DNA of 64,000 nucleotides from Streptomyces sp. B21-083 (lineage in GTDB: Bacteria; Actinomycetota; Actinomycetes; Streptomycetales; Streptomycetaceae). The DNA lies in assembly GCF_036898825.1 (NCBI RefSeq), contig NZ_JARUND010000001.1, positions 5,352,199 through 5,416,198 on the forward strand. The letters run 5' to 3'. This document shows positions 16,011-24,354 of the stretch, one piece after another. The notes under the pieces were generated by a model. That model was given only the letters and a program-made list of their open reading frames with translations, made no database searches and was not told the origin of the DNA. The translations under genes and the position numbers were made by a program. Position 1 is the stretch's first letter, and each line of letters begins with the position of its first letter.

Positions 16011-19000
16011 ACGCGGGCCGACCGCGGCGGGACCGGGCCTTCGACGACGTGGTCCAGGCATGCACCGGGGACGACTTCGTCGAGCGTGAGTGGCTGTACG
16101 ACGAGATCGAGCGGGCCCTGGAGGCGGAGGAGCACCAGTACGTCCTGGTGACGGGCGAGCCGGGGGCGGGCAAGACCAGCCTGCTCGCCGGTATCGCGCG
16201 GGCCCACCCCGACCGGCTGCGCTACTTTTTCCGACGGGACAGCCGGACCGCGGTCACCGGCGGCGACACCGAGTCGTTCCTGCTGAGCATCGGACACCAG
16301 TTGGCCCGATCGCGCCCGGAGCTCTTCGAATCGGAGCGCCTCTCGATCGCGGTGCAGCAGCACATCGACTCCGTAGCGGCCACCGGCCGGGTGGTCGGCA
16401 TCAAGATCGACGACCTGAAGGTCTCCCCCTTCCACCGCACCGCCACCCTGGAGGCCGAGCAGCGGGTCGGCGACCTGGCGGGCGAGCTCACCGGCGTCGA
16501 GATCGGCACGGCGCATCTGGAGCCCCGCCTTCTCGACCCCGACAACCTGGCGCACCTGGCGCTGATCGGGCCCGCGCAGGTGCTGGCCGAGCAGGATCCC
16601 GAGGTCAGGATCGTCATCCTGCTCGACGCCCTGGACGAGATCGCCGACGGCCACACCACGGAGCCGCGCAAAGGGCTCCTGCACTGGCTGGCCCGTTCCC
16701 CCGAACTCCCCGCCAACGTCAAGGTGATCGTCACCTCCCGCCCGCACACCGGGATGCGGCTCTTCCGCTCGGCCCGCCAGGAGCGGCTCACCGAGGTGGT
16801 CATCGACGCCGGCTCGCCCCAGGTCGTGGGCGACCTCCACACTTACGCGAACCTCGTTCTGGAACGGCCGGCGATCCTCGACGCCGAGCGGGCCAGAGGC
16901 AACCTCCCGGGCAGCACCAAGCGGCACGCCGTCCACAAGGCCGCCGGGAACTTCCTCTACCTGGCCACCTACACCCGGGCCTTGATCGACGCGGCCGAGG
17001 AACAGAACGACGAGATGGTGGACAGGCTGCTCGTCTTCGACGGGGTACCCGGCCGGTTGCCCGGTCTGTACGGTTTCTTCGTGGAACTCGTCCGCGAGGA
17101 ACTCACCCCATGGCCGAGGCCCGCCACCGCGGATCCGGCCGGCGGTTGGGAGGGCGTGGGCCTGCCCATCATTGGCGTACTGACCGTGGCACGGGAGGCG
17201 CTGACGGAGGAACAGCTGGCCGCGTTGTCCGGCGCACCTTTGGGCCGCGGACCCGCACGCAAGGCCCTTGCGAGCCTGCGCTGGCTCCTGGACCGAGGCG
17301 GCGACCGGATCGCCTTCTTCCACACCTCGATCAACGAGTTCCTCGCCGGGGACGAAGCCCGCACTGAACACCCTGAATGCTGGGTCGACGAGACCAGATG
17401 GCACGAACGGTTCGCACTCCACTACCGCGGCGCCGCGCCCAACTGGGCGGACGTGGACTGGTCCGAGGTGGACCGCTACGGGCTCACCCACCTCGCCCAC
17501 CATCTGCTGAAGTCCGGCCCGAGCGTCTTTGCCGAGGCCGCCGATCTGGTCTGCGCGGGGTTTCGGCGGGCGGTCAGGAAGCAGTTCGGGGCGGAACGCC
17601 GATTCCTTGAACTCGTCGACAGCATCGCCCACCACCTGGCCGACACCGCCCCCGTCGACACCGGCCTCCCCGCGCTGACCTACCTCGCCGTGGTACGCCA
17701 CCAGGCCGCGCAGTCCAGCGGAGCGCTGCCGCCACGGGTGATCGGGCTGCTGGCCCGGATGGGGCGGGTCGACGAGGCGCTGGAACACGCCAACGGGATC
17801 AGGCCGTCGCTGCAGAAGGTCATGGCGTTCGTCGAGATCCTTCGGTACGCGCCCCCTGGTCTCGGAACGCCTTCGGCCGACGAACTGCGGGACATGGTGG
17901 TCGAGGCGGCGGTGTCGGTGCGGAGCAGCCGGGCGATCGAGGTGGCCGCCCGCCTGCTGGCACCGCATGACCTCGAACGCGCCCTGCGGCTGTGGTGGCA
18001 CGGACACCCCGCACCGGCGAACTCGGCGAACCCCCGGAAGCAGCCGGACACCTTGTACCGCGCCGCCGCGTTCGCCGCGGCCGACCAGGACTTGGACGCC
18101 GCTCGCGCACTCATCGGCCGCATCAGCGGCGAGCGCTGGGCGGACTACCTGGATCTGGCCCGACGCGCCGCCGCCGCAATGGCTGTCGAGCTGCTGTGGG
18201 AGGCCGAGTCGGCCCTGGAGGACGTGGACCCGGAAGTCCGTCTGCTGGGCCTCGCGCGACTGGCCTCGGCATGGGCGGCCCACGATCCGGACACCAGCCG
18301 AGTCGTCCTCGCCGAGGTGCGCGCACAGCTCTTCCTGGCCGTGGAGGAGAGGGATTTCGCCCCCAAACTGGCGGCGGCGGCAGAGACGTTGGCGGACGCG
18401 GACCGGACCACCGCACGCCTTCTGCTCGCGGGCCTGGACACGGTCGTGGTCAACGGCCTCTCAAATCGGGCCCTCCTCGACGGCGCGAGGCTCTGGGCCG
18501 GTTGGGGCGAGCCCGCGCGCGCCCGGACTCTCCTCGACCGGTATCGGACGTGGTCTCCCGGCCCTTGGGTGACGCTCGACACGATGAAGACTCTCGGGCC
18601 GTCGAACCAGTCGGAGGAGGTGCGGCTCGTCGAACGGGTCCACGCGGCCATACCCGGGCCGTCCGTCGACCCGTCGGCGAACACGGTGCGCAGCAGACAG
18701 CGCGACGACGATCTGGTGAGCGTGGTGCGGCGCATGGCCGAGTACAAGCCGACCAGGGCGGCGCAGATGGCCAGGGGCGTCCAGCGGACCCGCTGGAGTG
18801 ACCGCGAGAGTGACGAATGGTCATGGAGCAGTGACGGCAAGGGCGAGAGCGCGGCCCGGGAGGTGTACGGCCACGACCGGTACTCGCTCCTCGCGGATAT
18901 CGCCCACCTCCATGTCGCCAGGGGCCAGGCGGGACCGGCCGCCGCGATCCTGGAGGAACTGATGCGGAGCGTGGCGCAACCCGAACCGCTCAGAGGGGGT

Positions 19001-20461
19001 CGTGGCGTCGGCGCGATCCTCGCGAGTGCCATCCCCGAGTCGAGTGAACCCTCCGCCAGAAACCAGGCGGAAGAGGTCAACAGCAGTGGGGTGGTGCTGA
19101 TGATGAATGTCGACCAGCACTGGGCCACTCGCGCGCGAAACCACTTCTACCGTGCGCCGGCCGACGTGGTGCGTGCCGTCGAGCTGAGCCCGCTTGCCAC
19201 CACGGCGGACGTCGTGCGGCGGTTCGCGGGGAGGCTGGCACACAGGGACATCTCCCGGGCGGGCGCTCTTATGCGCACGATCGCCGATCCCGGCGAGCGC
19301 GCCATCGGCTTCTCCGAACTGCACCGGGGTGTCCACCGCGACAGCAGTCGTTCACATCACGGCCTCGACGCGGAGGTCTTCTCGCGGGAGATCGATCGAG
19401 CGCTGGCGGAACTGCCGCGCTATCGGTGGACCGCCGGCGCCGTTCAAGCGCGGGCAAGTCATGACCAACACGCAACGGCCTATGTCCGCCCCGATTACCG
19501 GGTCCGCTTCGAGCTTGCCGTGCGCGCCCTGGGGTGCCGTAAGCAGGACATGAAGGGAGTCGAGAACCTGCCGTACCTCGACCACACCTACGGGATGGCC
19601 GTTCAGGCCTGGGGGTCCCTGGTGTACGCCAACGACATGATCGAGTTGGGCCACTCTCATCCGACCTTCACGGAAATGCACCTGCAGACCCTCGGCACCC
19701 CACCGTTGAACAAGGAAAATGCGCTGGTCAATAGCGCTCTGGCCGCAGCCGCATACCAGGAACACCGGGTCGCCCGTGAGGTGCCCGGCCACCGTGCCAA
19801 TGAGGTGCGCATACGCATCGAGCACCCGGTCTACGCCGCGGCCGTGGACCTCGTGACCCCGAAGCCGGGCGCGCCTCTCAGCGCCGACTTCGTACAACGG
19901 ATACGGAAGATGCTGCCCGACGGTCCGCTGCCCGCCGCGGCCGACCTGCTCGTCTTCGCCGCGGAGGCCAGGCCGGAACACGAGCGCGAACTCCGTGAAC
20001 TGGCCGAAGAGGTCGTCGCGGCGGCCGATGACGGTTCCGCGCTCGGGGTCGACGCATTGGCCACGATGGCCGCCTCGCCGCTCCTCGGCGACCTGGTGGA
20101 CCCCGTCGACCTCCTGCACGAGGCCGCCCGCTGCACAAAGCGATGGCCGGGCGAGAGCTGGATCCCTGGCTCCGCGGTGGCCCGCCTGTTCCCAGTCCTG
20201 CTCGCACGCGCACCGGCGGTCGCGCTGCGCAGGTACTACGACGTCGCCTCCCAGAACTGGTCCTTCGCCATGTCCCTGCTGGAACACGCCACGGACGCCG
20301 TGATCGACGCGCTAGACGACGACGCGACGGTCACCCTCGGCTCGGCCATCGCCCGCGGTCTCGCCTGTACCTCTCCCACGGGCGAGGCACCCGACGTCGT
20401 GGACGGCGTCCGGCTGGCGGAACTCGTCGCCACCGCCCGTTCGGACGGGGGGCAGGCCTGA
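16007..20461 (+). CDS. STAND/NACHT-type NTPase with long helical C-terminus
   Basis: 1484 residues. FVEREWLYDEIERAL (about 24-38) precedes the P-loop GEPGAGKTS (50-58). Walker B is RIVILLDALDE (201-211), and the sensor is VIVTSRP (240-246). KAAGNFLYLATYTRAL (about 310-325) and a winged-helix-like segment to about 460 complete the STAND switch. The remaining thousand residues are alpha-helical and rich in Ala/Leu/Arg, with solenoid-like stretches (RLLAPHDLERALRLWWHGHP, ARTLLDRYRTWSPGPW) but no recognised WD40, LRR or TPR repeat. STAND proteins are ATP-dependent switches that oligomerise on sensing a trigger. No enzymatic effector domain is fused, so the output probably comes from partners. Start GTG overlaps the cyclase stop; the end overlaps the TPR gene (TGATG). 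One operon, one machine is my inference. Confidence 0.8.
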   Translation: MNAGRPRRDRAFDDVVQACTGDDFVEREWLYDEIERALEAEEHQYVLVTGEPGAGKTSLLAGIARAHPDRLRYFFRRDSRTAVTGGDTESFLLSIGHQLARSRPELFESERLSIAVQQHIDSVAATGRVVGIKIDDLKVSPFHRTATLEAEQRVGDLAGELTGVEIGTAHLEPRLLDPDNLAHLALIGPAQVLAEQDPEVRIVILLDALDEIADGHTTEPRKGLLHWLARSPELPANVKVIVTSRPHTGMRLFRSARQERLTEVVIDAGSPQVVGDLHTYANLVLERPAILDAERARGNLPGSTKRHAVHKAAGNFLYLATYTRALIDAAEEQNDEMVDRLLVFDGVPGRLPGLYGFFVELVREELTPWPRPATADPAGGWEGVGLPIIGVLTVAREALTEEQLAALSGAPLGRGPARKALASLRWLLDRGGDRIAFFHTSINEFLAGDEARTEHPECWVDETRWHERFALHYRGAAPNWADVDWSEVDRYGLTHLAHHLLKSGPSVFAEAADLVCAGFRRAVRKQFGAERRFLELVDSIAHHLADTAPVDTGLPALTYLAVVRHQAAQSSGALPPRVIGLLARMGRVDEALEHANGIRPSLQKVMAFVEILRYAPPGLGTPSADELRDMVVEAAVSVRSSRAIEVAARLLAPHDLERALRLWWHGHPAPANSANPRKQPDTLYRAAAFAAADQDLDAARALIGRISGERWADYLDLARRAAAAMAVELLWEAESALEDVDPEVRLLGLARLASAWAAHDPDTSRVVLAEVRAQLFLAVEERDFAPKLAAAAETLADADRTTARLLLAGLDTVVVNGLSNRALLDGARLWAGWGEPARARTLLDRYRTWSPGPWVTLDTMKTLGPSNQSEEVRLVERVHAAIPGPSVDPSANTVRSRQRDDDLVSVVRRMAEYKPTRAAQMARGVQRTRWSDRESDEWSWSSDGKGESAAREVYGHDRYSLLADIAHLHVARGQAGPAAAILEELMRSVAQPEPLRGGRGVGAILASAIPESSEPSARNQAEEVNSSGVVLMMNVDQHWATRARNHFYRAPADVVRAVELSPLATTADVVRRFAGRLAHRDISRAGALMRTIADPGERAIGFSELHRGVHRDSSRSHHGLDAEVFSREIDRALAELPRYRWTAGAVQARASHDQHATAYVRPDYRVRFELAVRALGCRKQDMKGVENLPYLDHTYGMAVQAWGSLVYANDMIELGHSHPTFTEMHLQTLGTPPLNKENALVNSALAAAAYQEHRVAREVPGHRANEVRIRIEHPVYAAAVDLVTPKPGAPLSADFVQRIRKMLPDGPLPAAADLLVFAAEARPEHERELRELAEEVVAAADDGSALGVDALATMAASPLLGDLVDPVDLLHEAARCTKRWPGESWIPGSAVARLFPVLLARAPAVALRRYYDVASQNWSFAMSLLEHATDAVIDALDDDATVTLGSAIARGLACTSPTGEAPDVVDGVRLAELVATARSDGGQA

Positions 20462-21453
20462 TGACGCATCCGATCGATCCCGCGGTGGAGAAGGCGCATA
20501 CGGACGTCCTGAACCTGTTCCGCACCAGCACCGCCGGGGATCCGGCCGGGCTCGCCGCGCTGTGCCGGGCGGTCCGGGACCGGCTCGCGGCGTTGCCAAC
20601 CCTCGACGCGGACGATCCGAGTACCTGGACCTCGTACGAACTGATCACGGTCGACGTACGGACACTGCTCGGCTTCCTGCGCGAGCTCGATGTTCCGAGC
20701 AGCGAGCCGGAGCGGTTCCGCACCTTGCTGATCGACGTCCTGCGGTATCTCTACATGGCCGACAGGTCGGAGCTCGGCGAGTACCTGGCGAAGATCGTCC
20801 ATACGGACTGGGACAGGCGGCTCGGTGAGTCGCACGTCCACACGATCGACGCCGTCGAACGGCTCGCCGCGTGTGTTCACGGTCGCGGTGATGCGGAGCG
20901 GTCCCAGCCGCTGTTCCAGAAGATTCTTAGGCTGCGATCGGCGAAGTTCGGTCGCGATCACTCCGGCACTCTCCTCGCGGCCTGCAACGTCGGCGCCTCC
21001 CTCAACCAACTTGAGGACTACGAGGCGGCGCTCCAGCTGAATTCCGACACCGTACGGCGATGCGAGCGACAGCTCGGCAAGCACCACCCGACGACGATCC
21101 TGGCCGTGGACAATCTCGCGGGCAGCCTCTTCGGGCAAGGGGAGTCGGAGCTGGCGCTGGTGCTCTACCAGGACATCCACCAGCGATACCGGCAAGTGTC
21201 GGGCGAGAACTCCCTCGTGGCACTCGACGCAGAGGCAGGCATAGCCATCACCCTGCACAAGCTCGGTGATTACGAGGCCGCACGCGCCCTCAACGCCGAC
21301 CTGCTGCCGAGATTCGGGAGAGTGGCCGGAAAGGACTACAAGGGCACCCAAGACACACACGCACGCTTGATCATGAACCTCCGCGCGCTCGGCCGAAACG
21401 ACGAAGCCGACGTGGTCCACGGCGGAATCCCGAAGTTCCTGCCGCCTCCTTGA
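20461..21453 (+). CDS. TPR-repeat protein
   Basis: A 330-residue soluble protein. Residues about 140-325 form tetratricopeptide repeats of the long FxxTLxxxxNLA type: AERSQPLFQKILRLRSAKFG, then DHSGTLLAACNVGASLNQLE, then DYEAALQLNSDTVRRCERQLG, then HPTTILAVDNLAG and two more. The N-terminal 130 residues are helical and unassigned. The ATG overlaps the STAND stop codon, so the two are made together. TPR partners commonly act as sensors or scaffolds for STAND systems; here the STAND protein itself lacks such repeats, so this subunit may supply the sensing surface (inference). A strong hairpin terminator follows at 21464. Confidence 0.8.
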   Translation: MTHPIDPAVEKAHTDVLNLFRTSTAGDPAGLAALCRAVRDRLAALPTLDADDPSTWTSYELITVDVRTLLGFLRELDVPSSEPERFRTLLIDVLRYLYMADRSELGEYLAKIVHTDWDRRLGESHVHTIDAVERLAACVHGRGDAERSQPLFQKILRLRSAKFGRDHSGTLLAACNVGASLNQLEDYEAALQLNSDTVRRCERQLGKHHPTTILAVDNLAGSLFGQGESELALVLYQDIHQRYRQVSGENSLVALDAEAGIAITLHKLGDYEAARALNADLLPRFGRVAGKDYKGTQDTHARLIMNLRALGRNDEADVVHGGIPKFLPPP

Positions 21454-21463
21454 GGCACACGAC

Positions 21464-21498
21464 CTGTCCTGCCGGAAACCGGCTTTCCAGCAGGACAG
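21464..21498 (+). terminator. Terminator of the cyclase-STAND-TPR operon
   Basis: An inverted repeat, ctgtcctgc-cggaaa and tttcc-a-gcaggacag, with a 5-nt loop lies 10 nt after the TPR stop codon. It lacks a U run, as is common in Streptomyces. Confidence 0.65.
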
Positions 21499-21598
21499 AG
21501 CCACTTGAGGGCCGGTCCAGCGGACTACAGCCCTGCGTAGGACGCGTGCTTTTCCACCCCTCTCGGCTGGCACGCGGCGAGTGATCACCGAAGACAGT

Positions 21599-21628
21599 AA
21601 AAGGGCCCAGGTCGCTGACCTGGGCCTT
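21599..21628 (-). terminator. tRNA-Gly-associated hairpin 1
   Basis: Near-perfect inverted repeat gcccaggtc gct gacctgggc flanked by A and T runs. It lies just downstream (on the reverse strand) of tRNA-Gly 3' fragment 1, in the position of a tRNA terminator. It also contains TGACCTG, the same word found on the other side of each core. Confidence 0.6.
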
Positions 21629-21633
21629 AGCTA

Positions 21634-21679
21634 TGGAGCGGGTGACGAGAATCGAACTCGCGCTCTCAGCTTGGGAAGC
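21634..21679 (-). repeat. tRNA-Gly(CCC) 3'-half attachment-site copy 1
   Basis: 46 bp equal to the tRNA from the anticodon arm (loop TTCCCAA) through the T arm (TTCGATT) to the encoded CCA, read on the reverse strand. One base differs from copies 2-5 (position 21662, g for a). No 5' tRNA half follows at higher coordinates, so it is not a tRNA gene but a displaced att core. Confidence 0.8.
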
Positions 21680-22073
21680 CGTGGCGCTTGGGCGGGCGCA
21701 TGGCTTCTGACCTGGGCATATGCTCTCTTGGCTGACGCCCGACAGTGCATGGTCGCACCGCTGTTGACCGCGGTTCTCCGCTCTTATGGGCACGCTGTGG
21801 GCACGGCTTCGAAAGGCGGCGGGCAGGGCGTCTGGGTGAGTGGTCTCTGTGCTCTGCTCGGCTGGTGCGCATGTCCCGACTCGGGGAGGGTTCACATCCC
21901 GTGAAGAAGACATGCCTGAGGAGGGGGACGTGGCGCCTCGGCCCAGGTGCCGCGTCCCGCCGGAATACATCTGGTGTCGCGTTGCGCTCGCGGGAGGGAT
22001 GCCGGCGCCCTTCCCGCTCGCGGGCGGGCGGGCAGGGGGGGCGTCGCCCGAGGGCGCCGGCAGCCCGGTCGGG
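21680..22073. other. att-flanking region, no gene
   Basis: TGACCTG begins at 21708, 28 nt after the core. Further on, 21760-21800 (gctgttgaccgcggttctcc, then a gggcacgctgtgggcacg-type repeat) resembles the same segment beside copies 2 and 5. These look like integrase arm sites left from an element end. The rest up to the GH43 gene has no recognisable content. Confidence 0.5.
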
Positions 22074-23504
22074 TCAGCTTGTCAGACGGAAGGTGGCGTC
22101 GCTGCGTCCCGTCGCGGTGGTGATCGTCTCGAGCTTGAGCTGGAAGGCGTAGTGGCGGATGTAGCGGTCGGGGTGGTTGTACGACTGGAACGAGGACCAG
22201 GTCGAGTCGGCGAGTCCGGCGACCTGCCGGAAGGTGGCGTCCTCGGCGAACTGGGTGGTGCCGTCGTTGTGGACGAGCTGGAAGTCGGATCCGTCGTGCC
22301 GCAGGTAGTAGCCGGGGAAGTTGACCGACTCGAAGGAGACGGTGCCGGAGCCGGTCAGGCCGGGCCGCGGCCGGAACTGGGCGTCCTCGTTGGTGACGTT
22401 CTGGTCGATGCGCACGTCGAAGCTGCTGTGCCGCACGTAGCGGTCCTGGAAGTTGAAGGACTGCAGTCGCTTGCCCGGGACGTTGGCCCAGCGCGCCTGG
22501 ATCCGGGCGTCCTCGGCAGTCGTCAGGTTCAGGATCGAGCCGTGGCGCTTCTTCGTCCCGCCCAGGGAGTAGGTGCCCGACGTCGGGAGGTTGTAGGTAC
22601 CGAGGGCGGAGGGGTTGGTCGTCGAGACCGGCATGTATCCCTTGCCGGCCGCGTACTGGTCGAGGTAGAGGGTCCACTCGTTGCGGTCGCGGAACTTCAT
22701 CCACATCGGGCCCTCGACCTGGGAGCCGGTGGGGCCGATGCCGGAGAGGTTGCCGAGGTCGGTCCAGGTGCCGAGGATCGAGTTGCTGCCCTCAAGGGTG
22801 ATCTGGCCGTCACCGGAGGCCCGTACGTAGCGGAAGTCGCCTACGCCGGAGGGGACCTCGACGATCTGGGTGTCGATGATGCTCTGGGTGCCGGGGCGGT
22901 CGATGTACAGCTGCGGGGTGGTGACGGTGCGGAAGTCGGTGGTGCGGGCGTAGTAGATGCGGTGCTTCAGTACGCCGTTGAGGGTGGCGTTGGTCGCCCA
23001 GTACATGACGTAGTCGTTGGTGGCTGGGTCCCAGATCGCCTCCGGGGCCCAGGCGTTGCGTCCGTCGGGGATCGCGCCGGCGACGTTGAGCAGCCACGGC
23101 TGCGACCAGGTGACCAGGTCGGTCGACTCCCACACCACGAGGTTACGGCTGCCGTTGTTCATGGAGTCCGACCACGACTGCCCGCAGCCGATGCACAGGT
23201 CGGTCGCGATGACCCAGTACTTGCTGCCGTCGGGAGAGCGCACCAGTGCGGGGTCGCGCACCCCGCGCGTACCCACCGTGGAGCGCAGGGTCATCCCGCC
23301 GCCGTTGAGGTCGTTCCAGTTCAGACCGTCCGCGCTGTACGAGAAGTACATCTGCTGACCGGTCGAGCCCTCCCCGATGAAGTGCGTCATCAGGTACCCC
23401 GGGTCGGCGGCGGCGGCCCGCTGGGGTGTGGTCACGACTTGGGCGGTGAAGAGCAGGCAGGCGGCGAGGAAAATCGCTGCCAGCCGGGAAAGAACCGCGG
23501 GCAT
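22074..23504 (-). CDS. Secreted GH43 glycosidase with AbfB (CBM42) arabinose-binding domain
   Basis: 476 residues. A signal peptide (MPAVLSRLAAIFLAACLLFT) is cleaved near PQRAAAA. Residues about 38-325 form a GH43-type five-bladed propeller, with GVRDPALVRSPDG (RDP near 83), NAWAPEAIWDP (WAPE) and QVEGPMWMKF carrying the likely acid Glu. Residues about 340-475 form an AbfB beta-trefoil, shown by repeats SFNFQDRYVRHSSFDVRI, SVNFPGYYLRHDGSDFQL and SYNHPDRYIRHYAFQLKL. The architecture suits debranching or cleavage of arabinan or arabinoxylan outside the cell. The upstream IR at 23805 may be its operator. It lies directly inside att copy 1. Confidence 0.85.
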   Translation of the reverse strand: MPAVLSRLAAIFLAACLLFTAQVVTTPQRAAAADPGYLMTHFIGEGSTGQQMYFSYSADGLNWNDLNGGGMTLRSTVGTRGVRDPALVRSPDGSKYWVIATDLCIGCGQSWSDSMNNGSRNLVVWESTDLVTWSQPWLLNVAGAIPDGRNAWAPEAIWDPATNDYVMYWATNATLNGVLKHRIYYARTTDFRTVTTPQLYIDRPGTQSIIDTQIVEVPSGVGDFRYVRASGDGQITLEGSNSILGTWTDLGNLSGIGPTGSQVEGPMWMKFRDRNEWTLYLDQYAAGKGYMPVSTTNPSALGTYNLPTSGTYSLGGTKKRHGSILNLTTAEDARIQARWANVPGKRLQSFNFQDRYVRHSSFDVRIDQNVTNEDAQFRPRPGLTGSGTVSFESVNFPGYYLRHDGSDFQLVHNDGTTQFAEDATFRQVAGLADSTWSSFQSYNHPDRYIRHYAFQLKLETITTATGRSDATFRLTS

Positions 23505-24354
23505 ATGCGTTCCTGTTCGTAGGGCAGTGCAGTGCAGCGCAGCGCAGTGCTCAGGTGCAGGTGAGGTGGAGGGTGAGGTCCGGCGTCCGTGCCGTTGAGG
23601 AGGTGCCGGCTCCGTGGGGGTGGAACGGCGCGTGCCGCGTGGTCAGCGGCCGAGGCGTCGCGCGGTTTTCGCGGGGGAGCGGCAGCGACCGGAACCCCGC
23701 GACGGCGGGCCGGGTGACGAGACAGCGGAGAGGGCTGACAGGGCTGTCGCAGGAGTGCGACGGCGACGGGCGAGCAACACGGGCTGCCCCTTCTGACAGC
23801 CATGGTTCGAAAAATCGAACACCGTTCGCAAGTTCGTGCAGAAGATAAGTGCCGGCCGAGGGTGCGTCAATGGGACTGGCCGGTACGGTCGCGAACCCTC
23901 GCACCTGGCCGCTCGTCGCGTGGAATCCTCCGCGCTCCACCCCCGTGAACTGCGCAGACCTCCCGACATCACTCGGGCCGCTCCCGGAAGTTCCGGTTGC
24001 GCGGCCATTGACACGACGACTGCGCCGGGGTCAGGACGATGCCGGCAGACTCGGCGATCCGCCCGCGCCGGGGCAGAGCGGGACCGAGAGGCCCGACGGC
24101 CGTCGCGGCGGCCGTGGCCCGGTAGGCCGCCGTGCCCGGGTGCTGTCGTGGGCGAACGCTCCCTCAGGACGTAACCGGCCAGGGACGTTTGCGGCCATCG
24201 GATCTCTCTTCCGGCACCCCTGACCTGCGGCCAAAGTAGTTCCTGCCACCGGGCGCCACACCCGCGGACAACCCTCACAGCTGCACCTGCAGGGCAGCTG
24301 TCCGGGCCAGGGACGTGCGTTCGCCCACTCGACTTCCGTGCCGCAGGAGAGACC
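23505..24354. other. Divergent intergenic region between GH43 and wall-hydrolase genes
   Basis: About 850 bp. Contents: a short low-complexity gcagtgca/gcagcgca stretch at 23524-23550, the inverted repeat at 23805, the promoters of both genes, and GCAGGAGAG before the ATG at 24355. I looked for a ydaO/c-di-AMP riboswitch, common before Streptomyces wall-hydrolase genes, and could not recognise one. Confidence 0.45.
23805..23820. promoter_or_regulatory. Inverted repeat upstream of the GH43 gene
   Basis: GTTCGA-AAAA-TCGAAC is a perfect dyad, strikingly AT-rich for this genome, about 300 bp before the GH43 start. It has the form of a LacI or ROK-type sugar repressor site. The regulator is not in the window. 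Confidence 0.45.

Noticed and set aside
14972..18283. 1103-codon reverse-strand ORF over the cyclase and STAND genes
   Set aside because: Opposite-strand shadow: no domain, repetitive Arg/Gly/Pro composition, and the plus strand carries clear Walker and cyclase motifs.
21840..23522. Long plus-strand ORF over the GH43 gene
   Set aside because: It is the GC-skew shadow of the GH43-AbfB gene, which has signal peptide, catalytic motifs and three AbfB repeats.
24180..24354. c-di-AMP (ydaO) riboswitch before the NlpC/P60 gene
   Set aside because: Common before such genes, but I could not find its conserved helices or GG-rich loops in the leader.
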